From Chloroflexota bacterium (GTDB lineage Bacteria > Chloroflexota > Anaerolineae > Aggregatilineales > Phototrophicaceae): 11,556 bases of DNA. Numbering within the stretch: the first letter of the stretch is position 1; each line of letters opens with the position of its first letter. A model generated the notes under the pieces. It had not been told where the DNA came from. It did no database searches and saw nothing but the letters and a program-made list of their open reading frames with translations. Positions 1 to 5,398 of the stretch are shown piece by piece. Location: positions 1-11,556 of the forward strand of contig JAEZAF010000141.1 in NCBI GenBank assembly GCA_023430545.1, written 5' to 3'. Both the position numbers and the translations under genes were made by a program.

Positions 1-800
1 ATCGCGGGCATCACCTGATTTTCCGGCCCGAAGAAGATCATGATCGGCACGCCGTCCTGAAGATAATTGGCGGTATTGGCGGCAGGGCTTCGTGGTCCAA
101 ACTGGCTCTGGACGAACATCTCGTTGAACTCCGCCTGATACGTCTCCACCGCCCGCCTCGAGCGCAGCATCATCAGATTGTTGTTATTGCGAAAGATGTC
201 GTTCAAAGTGTAATTCATGGAGCCAGTCCAGACGGTTGCCCCGTCCATAATCATGAACTTGTTGTGCATAAACGCGGACCGCTGGTCGTATACAACCGGG
301 ATACCGGCGCTGACAAGCTGTGCGATGGTCGAATCTTCATCGTCCAGTGTATGTTCATTGTCCGCCACGACTCGCACCTGCACGCCGCGCCGTCTGGCAT
401 TGACCACGGCCTGTGTCAGTGTCGGGTCATTCCACTCGAAGGCGGCGATGTCCAGTGTCGAGGTCACGCCGTTAACCGCCTGTGCCAGCGGGACATTGAT
501 CCCGTTACTGAAGGTATTGCCACCTGTCGGATTGGTGAAATAGATCTGCCAGAAGCCTTTGGCTGCGCCGAACCCCTGACCCACTGGGATCGTCGTCACT
601 GAGGCGGGGTTCGCCGGCACGGTCACCTGAATCGGTGTCGGGGGAAGCGGTGTGGTGACACCCAGTACACCCAGAATATCGATGCCGGTGATCTGAGAGA
701 TCACAATCGCGAGGAAAATCAGAATCCCCGTGACCAGTGCGCGGAGAAAATTGGCGATAGGATTTGCCTTCTGGGACTTTTTCGTGCTTTTCTTTGCCAT
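1..800 (-). CDS. Membrane-anchored phospholipase-D-like (HKD) protein, 3' end outside the window
   Basis: The frame is open from the ATG at 800 to the left edge, giving 266 residues of a longer protein. A lysine-rich N-terminus (MAKKSTKKSQK) leads into one hydrophobic segment at about residues 21-37, probably a signal anchor. A Pro/Thr-rich linker (about 49-65) precedes a PLD-type domain. This carries one HKD motif, His179-x-Lys181-x4-Asp186 (HNKFMIMD), followed by WTGSMNYT (191-198), the usual Gly-Ser-x-Asn partner. PLD-superfamily enzymes cleave phosphodiester bonds through a phospho-histidine and need two HKD motifs, from one chain or a dimer. Any second motif lies beyond the edge. The domain is probably outside the membrane and acts on nucleic acid or phospholipid; the substrate cannot be told. 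A GAGG ribosome site lies about 12 bases before the ATG. The gene follows the 909-1850 gene after 108 bp and may be co-transcribed with it. Confidence 0.9.
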   Translation of the reverse strand, partial: MAKKSTKKSQKANPIANFLRALVTGILIFLAIVISQITGIDILGVLGVTTPLPPTPIQVTVPANPASVTTIPVGQGFGAAKGFWQIYFTNPTGGNTFSNGINVPLAQAVNGVTSTLDIAAFEWNDPTLTQAVVNARRRGVQVRVVADNEHTLDDEDSTIAQLVSAGIPVVYDQRSAFMHNKFMIMDGATVWTGSMNYTLNDIFRNNNNLMMLRSRRAVETYQAEFNEMFVQSQFGPRSPAANTANYLQDGVPIMIFFGPENQVMPA

Positions 801-860
801 GAATAATAAGGACCTCTATCGGTGTAAAAATCAAAATCCAGCCCGGTACTGGGTGTGGTT

Positions 861-884
861 ATCGGCTATCGGCTATCGGCTATC
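861..884. repeat. Heptamer tandem repeat, (ATCGGCT)x3 plus ATC
   Basis: Three perfect head-to-tail copies of ATCGGCT and a partial fourth lie in the 108-bp gap between the two minus-strand genes. Copy-number change here would alter only the leader of the PLD-like gene, not a protein. No convincing hairpin or terminator accompanies it. It could be a small variable-number repeat or a member of a dispersed heptamer family. Confidence 0.85.
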
Positions 885-908
885 TGATGCTCTTGACTCT
901 GCGAATCG

Positions 909-1850
909 CTAATCAGGTTGATTTTTCGGGTGATTGGGAAGCTCAGTGCCCGTATCGCTATTCTGATCACCAGTCACGTCTTCGCCTTCATCCGTCTGAT
1001 GACGCTGGACCATCACATCACGCAGTTTTGAAGCCAGTGAGGATAAGCCCGGTTTTGTGTCCTGTGAGGCAGCGGCGGTTTCTGAATCACCTGATGCATT
1101 TTGCTCCGTCTGAGCAGGGTCAGCGCGATCTGCAGGATCACGGTGATTATCGTGATCGTGTACAGTGAAGACCCGCATCATGCGTTCATCGGTCATGTGA
1201 TCGGATATAGATCCAGGCATATCGCTGGCAGTCTCGCTGGGCGTCTCAGATACAGACGCACTGGAGGATGAGGGCTGAAGTGTCATCTGCTGCTGATGTG
1301 AGCGAGCACTTTGAGCATCACCGGCAGTCTGGTTACCACCAGTCTGCGCGACGGCTGAGTTACTGGCCTCGCCCGTACTGGCTGTGACGGTACTGGCCGT
1401 ACGTCCACCTGGAGCAGGCGCGCCGCCAGTCGGCTGAGCCGTGCCACCTGCGGTGCCGACGCTGTCCGTCTTTTGCAATGAACTGAGCATGGATTGGAGC
1501 ATCTCGGTCTGGCTCTGCGTGCCACGGCTCTGGGACTGTGCGCTAAAGGTTGGGGTCAGCTCGAAGCCGATTTGCCCGGCGGACTGGCTGATATTTTCCA
1601 GTCGCTTGGCCTGCTGCTCTTCGGCACTCATCGCGCTTTGCCCGACGAAGCGGTTCATATTTTTAACCATCGAACGCAGGGCGCTGAATGCGTTCTCAAA
1701 GGCTTCTTCATCGCTGCCATATTTCGTGACCAGATCAGCGACCTGCTGTTCTGCCCATTTCAGCAGCATTGTCGCATCCTGATCGACAAGATCTTCGGTC
1801 AGGCTGGCTTCTTCATATAAACGGATTGTAGCAGTCTCAAGATCAACCAT
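909..1850 (-). CDS. Uncharacterised protein with helical N-terminal domain and long disordered tail
   Basis: 313 residues; I do not recognise a named family. Residues 1-95 are charged and look alpha-helical (for example TMLLKWAEQQVADLV and the segment around ENAFSALRSMVKNMNRF), as in a small adaptor or scaffold domain. Residues about 96-265 are low-complexity, rich in Gln, Ser, Thr, Ala and Gly, and surely disordered. They include a His/Asp-rich patch (HDHDNHRD, 231-238) that could bind metal or arise by drift. A short amphipathic helix is likely at about 268-284 (SSLASKLRDVMVQRHQ), followed by an acidic tail. There is no signal peptide or membrane segment, so it is probably cytoplasmic. The ATG is supported by AGGGAG about 7 bases upstream and by a good promoter. 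It is the first gene of a likely two-gene minus-strand unit with the PLD-like gene. The ordered-head, floppy-linker, terminal-helix layout suggests a tethering role, but this is a guess. Confidence 0.85.
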   Translation of the reverse strand: MVDLETATIRLYEEASLTEDLVDQDATMLLKWAEQQVADLVTKYGSDEEAFENAFSALRSMVKNMNRFVGQSAMSAEEQQAKRLENISQSAGQIGFELTPTFSAQSQSRGTQSQTEMLQSMLSSLQKTDSVGTAGGTAQPTGGAPAPGGRTASTVTASTGEASNSAVAQTGGNQTAGDAQSARSHQQQMTLQPSSSSASVSETPSETASDMPGSISDHMTDERMMRVFTVHDHDNHRDPADRADPAQTEQNASGDSETAAASQDTKPGLSSLASKLRDVMVQRHQTDEGEDVTGDQNSDTGTELPNHPKNQPD

Positions 1851-1875
1851 CGCGGCTCTCCCTGGGTATGCGGAT

Positions 1876-1904
1876 ATGATAGCCTGTAAGCCATAGAGTG
1901 TCGA
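1876..1904 (-). promoter_or_regulatory. Sigma-70-type promoter of the minus-strand pair
   Basis: On the minus strand, TCGACA (1904-1899) and TATCAT (1881-1876) each match the consensus at five of six positions and are separated by exactly 17 bp. Transcription would start near 1869, leaving a leader of about 19 bases that holds the AGGGAG ribosome site of the ATG at 1850. Confidence 0.7.
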
Positions 1905-1947
1905 TTCCAGTTGCTGATCCTGATGATCAACCTGTTGAACTGCCCGA

Positions 1948-1969
1948 TTAAACTACCCGTTAAACTACC
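1948..1969. repeat. Direct repeat TTAAACTACC, 12-bp period
   Basis: TTAAACTACC occurs at 1948-1957 and again at 1960-1969. A preceding CCCG is partly shared (CCCGATTAAACTA, then CCCGTTAAACTA). It lies in the divergent region between the 909-1850 gene and the PyrK-like operon. A near-helical-turn spacing of identical boxes upstream of an operon would suit an activator site, but no regulator is visible here. Confidence 0.5.
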
Positions 1970-1989
1970 AGCTTTTGCACGATCGTGTT

Positions 1990-2027
1990 AAATTGATACA
2001 GACGAACACATGATGATGTGACAATTT
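1990..2027. promoter_or_regulatory. Nested inverted repeats upstream of the PyrK-like operon
   Basis: An inner pair, CACAT (2007-2011) and ATGTG (2016-2020), is enclosed by an outer pair, AAATTG (1990-1995) and CAATTT (2022-2027). The structure ends 21 bases before the ATG at 2049, so it lies in the promoter or leader. I found no convincing -35/-10 pair for this operon: TTGCAC at 1975 and TTAAAT at 1988 are the nearest fragments and are not properly spaced. It could be an operator or a weak RNA hairpin. Confidence 0.35.
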
Positions 2028-2048
2028 CAACCAGATAGATGGGCAGGT

Positions 2049-2858
2049 ATGAAACAGGCAACCGCAAACATCGAGCGTACAACGCTGTTCTCGACGTTCC
2101 AGCATCTGGAGTTATCGTTTACCGATAATTATTTCCTCAATCTCAAGCCGGGGCAGTCACTGCTGGTCCGCGTTGAGGACTCGCTGTCGCCCTATCTGCT
2201 TCAGCAGTGGTGGCCGGTGATGGTCAAACGCGGTGATAAGGTGGTGGTCGAGCGCCCTTTGTCCGAACACTACGAAGTTCCGTCTACCGTTTCGGTGCTG
2301 GGACTGGTAGGGCAGCCTTTCCGCTTTCGCGGGGCCGGGATGCTGCGTAATGTCCTGCTGGTGGCCTATGACACACCACCCACACCGCTGCTGATGACCA
2401 TCCCATGGTTACTGGGCAACAAGATCAGTGTGACGCTGGTCCTGCTTGGCTCGGCGATGGCGTTTGATACAAAGATGCTTCCCGCTGAAGTCGAGATCGA
2501 ACTGGGTGATCCGGTCGTTTCGACTGGTGGTGAGCGTCAGCCGGGGGTGGTTTTCGAGCAGGACGAAAACGAATTTATATGGCGCAATCAGGTGATGACT
2601 TTAGGCTGGGCGGATCAGGTGTTTGTGACCGTCGGCCCACGTGACGAAGCCGAGCGCTTTAATAAGGTACTGGATCGTTTCCGCCAGCTTCGGCAGGATG
2701 TCCCACGCAATTACCTGTTTGGTGTCTTCCAGCCGACACTGCCATGCGGTACGGGTGCGTGTCAGGCCTGCATGCTCCGCACGGTACACGGCAACGGGAC
2801 CAGTCTGGTGTGTACCGAAGGCCCCGCTTTCGATCTGACGCAGGTCATCCTTTCCTGA
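2049..2858 (+). CDS. PyrK-like [2Fe-2S] electron-transfer subunit, divergent
   Basis: 269 residues, about the length of PyrK, the subunit that passes electrons between NAD and PyrD type 1B in dihydroorotate dehydrogenase. The C-terminus keeps the PyrK cluster pattern: Cys233-x4-Cys238-x2-Cys241-x13-Cys255 (PCGTGACQAC, then VCTEGPAFD). The N-terminal barrel keeps KPGQ (33-36). Other key sites have changed. The FAD-binding Arg-Pro-x-Ser element is replaced by QQWWPV (52-57). The glycine-rich nucleotide loop expected after the first strand reads AYDTPPTP (106-113). The usual CGPxPM motif reads VGPRDE (195-200). The protein therefore seems able to hold a [2Fe-2S] cluster but may not bind FAD or NAD in the usual way. 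It precedes the PyrD-like gene by 52 bp, the order of genuine pyrK-pyrD pairs. The ribosome site is modest (GGG, five bases before the ATG). Confidence 0.85.
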   Translation: MKQATANIERTTLFSTFQHLELSFTDNYFLNLKPGQSLLVRVEDSLSPYLLQQWWPVMVKRGDKVVVERPLSEHYEVPSTVSVLGLVGQPFRFRGAGMLRNVLLVAYDTPPTPLLMTIPWLLGNKISVTLVLLGSAMAFDTKMLPAEVEIELGDPVVSTGGERQPGVVFEQDENEFIWRNQVMTLGWADQVFVTVGPRDEAERFNKVLDRFRQLRQDVPRNYLFGVFQPTLPCGTGACQACMLRTVHGNGTSLVCTEGPAFDLTQVILS

Positions 2859-2910
2859 AGCAATCCGATGCAAATCAAAAGCCTGAAAAACCCACTCAAG
2901 GACATGCGCT

Positions 2911-3852
2911 ATGGCGATTGACATCACCCGCAGTGCCAAAAACCCGATCAGCGTTCAGTCACCCGTGATGCCCGCCGCCGGGACGTTTGGCTATGGTGAG
3001 CTTTACGCCGATCTGATTAACATTGAGAAACTGGGGGCGATTGTTACCAATCCAGTCACCTATGAGCCGTGGCGTCCGGCTTCAGGGACGCGTGTTGTAC
3101 CGTTGGACCCGAATCCGGGTGTGCTGCTGCATACCGGCCTGCCGAACCCAGGGCTGAGCAAGACGCTGAAAACCCACCGCAATATGTGGGCTGCCGCGCC
3201 GATTCCGGTCATCCTTCATCTGGTTGCCACGACAGTCGATCAGGTTCGTAAAAGTGTGGCCCGCCTGGATGAAGAAGAATGCATCGCTGGTATCGAACTG
3301 GGCCTGAATGACGGCATTCATCGGTCGGAAGCGCTGGCACTGGTGGATGCAGCCGTCAGCAAGGCCGAAAAACCGGTACTGGTGCGCCTTCCCATGCTGG
3401 ATGCGCTTCAGCTTGCTGAACCGGTCGCTGATGCCGGGGCTGATGCTCTGGTAGTGTGTGCGCCACCTCGCGGGACCGTACGCGATCCGATGACGGGGCG
3501 GCTCGTCAGTGGACGGCTTTACAGCCCGCTGATCAAGCCGCTGGTCCTGCGCATGGTGGGACAGGTAGCGCGTCGGCTCTCCGATATCCCGGTGATCGGC
3601 GCAGGCGGCATTCATACTCCCGAAGACGCGCGGGATTATATCGACGCTGGGGCGCGTGCCGTACAGGTCGATGCTGTCACATGGCTCAATCCCCGCCAGT
3701 TAGAATTTATCGCACGCGATCTCGGCGGTATGACAGTCACCCGGCCTACGGATTCTTTCCCCGATGAATGGTTCCCCGGTATGGGGGATACCGAACTGGA
3801 ACAGCGTCAGGCACGCCAGCGTGGTGCACAGAATTCCCAGCGGCATGACTGA
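2911..3852 (+). CDS. PyrD-like (dihydroorotate dehydrogenase 1B family) flavoprotein with altered active site
   Basis: 313 residues, the usual length of PyrD 1B, an FMN-binding TIM barrel of pyrimidine synthesis. Family signatures are clear: NPISVQSPVMPAAGTFGYG (11-29), GAIVTNPVT (42-50), GLPNPG (76-81), SPLIKPLVLRMVGQVA (205-220) and the FMN-phosphate loop PVIGAGGIHTPEDA (227-240). Substrate residues differ. The NxSCPN loop with the catalytic Cys is GLNDGI (131-136), with Asp134 at the Cys position. The N-S-x-G-L-x-N substrate loop begins with His74 instead of Asn. The later Asn-Thr site is VCAPPRG (182-188). The flavin-contacting lysines of TKS and VKL are Asn47 and Arg159. Cys124 lies nearby but does not align with the catalytic Cys. 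FMN binding is plausible; oxidation of dihydroorotate is doubtful. An AAGG ribosome site stands nine bases before the ATG. It is the middle gene of a probable operon. Annotation as ordinary pyrD would be risky. Confidence 0.87.
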   Translation: MAIDITRSAKNPISVQSPVMPAAGTFGYGELYADLINIEKLGAIVTNPVTYEPWRPASGTRVVPLDPNPGVLLHTGLPNPGLSKTLKTHRNMWAAAPIPVILHLVATTVDQVRKSVARLDEEECIAGIELGLNDGIHRSEALALVDAAVSKAEKPVLVRLPMLDALQLAEPVADAGADALVVCAPPRGTVRDPMTGRLVSGRLYSPLIKPLVLRMVGQVARRLSDIPVIGAGGIHTPEDARDYIDAGARAVQVDAVTWLNPRQLEFIARDLGGMTVTRPTDSFPDEWFPGMGDTELEQRQARQRGAQNSQRHD

Positions 3853-3887
3853 CCCACTCAGCACACCAAGGATGGAGTTGTATCAAC

Positions 3888-5264
3888 ATGCGGTTTGAAT
3901 CCTATGCGCAGGCCGTGGATTATATCTTCAAGTCGATTGCTGCCAGCGGCTGGCGCACACGCGGTCTGGACGAATACACACGGGATATGCGCCCGGCCAG
4001 CCTGCTGCTGGAACGCGAAGCCCTGCTGCTGACGCGCCGTGAATATGCCGTTGTGACCGGAAGCAAAGGCAAAGGCTCAGTAACGGTGATGACGGCTAAT
4101 ATCCTCAAACATCTTGGGCACACCGTCGGCACCATTACCAGCCCACAGTTACGTGATCACCGTGAGCGTATCCGCGTGAATGGCAGGATGATCCCCGAAG
4201 CCGACTTTATGCGCATCCTCGACAGCCTCGCGCCGTCGATTGATGCCGTGGTGGAAGGGCTTGAGCCGATGAAGTATCTCAGTCCGACTGCTATCTTTCT
4301 CGCGATGGCCCTGCGCTGGTTCGATGAAAATGATGTTGATGTGGCGATTGTCGAAGTGGGACGTGGGGGCCGTTTTGACGATAATGCGCTGATCCCGAAT
4401 ATGCTGTCCCTGTTTACACCGATTGTCCTTGAGCATACGCGCTATCTGGGCGAAACGCTGGAACGCATCGCTTGGCATAAGGCGGGCATCATCAAACCAC
4501 AGAGCTATGCCTACAGCCTTCCACAGGCACCAGAAGTCATGGAAGTGCTGCGCCGTGAGGCCGAAAGTCGCGATGCACAGTTCGACTGGCTGGCTCCCAT
4601 GGATATAGGCCGTTTCATCGGCGAACTTCCCAATGGCGTCCGCATGGGACTGGGACGTTATGGTGAGATTGATCTGCCATTTATGGGACACTACGAGATT
4701 GATAACGCGACACTGGCATCATGGGGGGCAGGGAATATTCATGGCCGTCTGGGGGGGATTGCGCACAGCAGCGCCGAGTATGTCGAAGCCGTCCGCCGAG
4801 GATTAGAAACCACCATCTGGCCGGGACGCGGTCAGCGGCTTCAAACCGAGCCGGATGTCTATATTGACGGCGCAATCAATCCGTTTTCGGCACGACTGTT
4901 CCTTCAAAGCGTCCGTAACCGGTTGAAACAGCCAGTGGTGCTTATTAGCGCTATCCCGACAGACCGTGATGCACCCGCCGTTTATCGCGAACTGCTGCCG
5001 GTGGTCGATGCACTGGTGATTACCCGCAGCCCGCGCAACGTAACGATCTTCTTCCCCGACGAGGCAGAAGCGGTCGCGGGTGCGCGTGCCGTCGCAGATG
5101 AACTCGGCAAAAAGATTGATATTCGCTATTCGTACACCATTGGGGATGCCATCGAACTGGGACGGTCACTGGCCGGCCTGGATGGATCGGTCATGATGGC
5201 GGTTGCTCAACCGGCGATTGGCGATGCCTTCGAGTTCTATGATCTGCAATACGAGCAGATCTAG
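3888..5264 (+). CDS. FolC/Mur-ligase-family ATP-dependent amide ligase
   Basis: 458 residues, close to the 420-440 of folylpolyglutamate/dihydrofolate synthases. Motifs in order: P-loop VVTGSKGKGSV (55-65; usually AGTNGKGS); SPQLRDHRERIRVNG (85-99; usually SPHL...ER...NG); EVGRGGRFDD (156-165); EHTRYLGETLERIAWHKAGIIKP (182-204), which keeps the metal-binding His183 and the lysine that is carbamylated in the family (Lys198); MGHYEIDNA (266-274); and PGRGQ with DGAINP (312-332). The N-terminal ATPase core therefore looks active. Two departures stand out: the near-invariant His of DGAHNP is Ile330, and EKAGI is HKAGI. The enzyme probably joins an amino acid or amine to a carboxylate, but the acceptor may not be a folate. 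It lies 35 bp after the PyrD-like gene with a GGAG ribosome site, as third gene of the operon. Ordinary FolC remains possible if these changes are tolerated. Confidence 0.88.
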   Translation: MRFESYAQAVDYIFKSIAASGWRTRGLDEYTRDMRPASLLLEREALLLTRREYAVVTGSKGKGSVTVMTANILKHLGHTVGTITSPQLRDHRERIRVNGRMIPEADFMRILDSLAPSIDAVVEGLEPMKYLSPTAIFLAMALRWFDENDVDVAIVEVGRGGRFDDNALIPNMLSLFTPIVLEHTRYLGETLERIAWHKAGIIKPQSYAYSLPQAPEVMEVLRREAESRDAQFDWLAPMDIGRFIGELPNGVRMGLGRYGEIDLPFMGHYEIDNATLASWGAGNIHGRLGGIAHSSAEYVEAVRRGLETTIWPGRGQRLQTEPDVYIDGAINPFSARLFLQSVRNRLKQPVVLISAIPTDRDAPAVYRELLPVVDALVITRSPRNVTIFFPDEAEAVAGARAVADELGKKIDIRYSYTIGDAIELGRSLAGLDGSVMMAVAQPAIGDAFEFYDLQYEQI

Positions 5265-5308
5265 CGTACATTTGTCACAGAAAACCAGCATCAGAATCGG
5301 TCGTTTTC

Positions 5309-5322
5309 CGAACATTCGGTCT
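5309..5322 (+). promoter_or_regulatory. Weak second LexA-like box
   Basis: CGAACATTCGGTCT matches the Gram-positive LexA consensus (CGAAC-RNRY-GTTYC) at 11 of 14 positions and abuts the -35 of the uvrB promoter. It overlaps a short palindrome, CCGAA-CA-TTCGG (5308-5319), so it could have another role. It is weaker than the downstream box. Confidence 0.35.
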
Positions 5323-5350
5323 GGCAGCAGAGGCCGTAAATTGCTATAAT
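5321..5350 (+). promoter_or_regulatory. uvrB promoter with extended -10
   Basis: A perfect TATAAT at 5345-5350 is preceded by TG one base upstream (TGCTATAAT), an extended -10. CTGGCA (5321-5326, four of six) lies 18 bp upstream. The start of transcription should be near 5357, giving a leader of about 42 bases. This separates uvrB from the preceding operon, which shows no terminator of its own. Confidence 0.8.
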
Positions 5351-5364
5351 CCTCCATCCCCAAT

Positions 5365-5378
5365 CGAACGGAAGTTCC
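5365..5378 (+). promoter_or_regulatory. LexA (SOS) box of uvrB
   Basis: CGAACGGAAGTTCC contains a perfect GAAC-N4-GTTC and matches the Gram-positive LexA consensus at 13 of 14 positions. It sits just downstream of the predicted transcription start and upstream of the ribosome site, where a bound repressor would block uvrB until DNA damage. This box type has been reported for Dehalococcoides, a member of the Chloroflexota. Confidence 0.75.
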
Positions 5379-5398
5379 ACACCTTCAGGAGATCGCGT

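Noticed and set aside
217..602. Two plus-strand frames opposite the PLD-like gene
   Set aside because: They are antisense shadows of a well-supported coding frame, rich in Cys/Arg/His, and lack ribosome sites.
505..834. Minus-strand frame of 109 codons overlapping the start of the PLD-like gene
   Set aside because: It is out of frame with the HKD-motif frame, which has a signal anchor, catalytic motif and ribosome site; this one has no recognisable features.
813..860. Possible terminator on the minus strand (CCAG/CTGG then ATTTTGATTTTT)
   Set aside because: The stem is only four base pairs, too weak to support termination between the two minus-strand genes.
3082..3615. Long minus-strand frame (177 codons) opposite the PyrD-like gene
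   Set aside because: Its composition is that of a shadow frame and it has no family features, while the plus strand encodes a clear PyrD fold.
5265..5344. Terminator for the PyrK/PyrD/FolC-like operon
   Set aside because: Only a 5-bp stem with a 2-base loop (CCGAA-CA-TTCGG) is present, without a T tract; it also falls within the uvrB control region.
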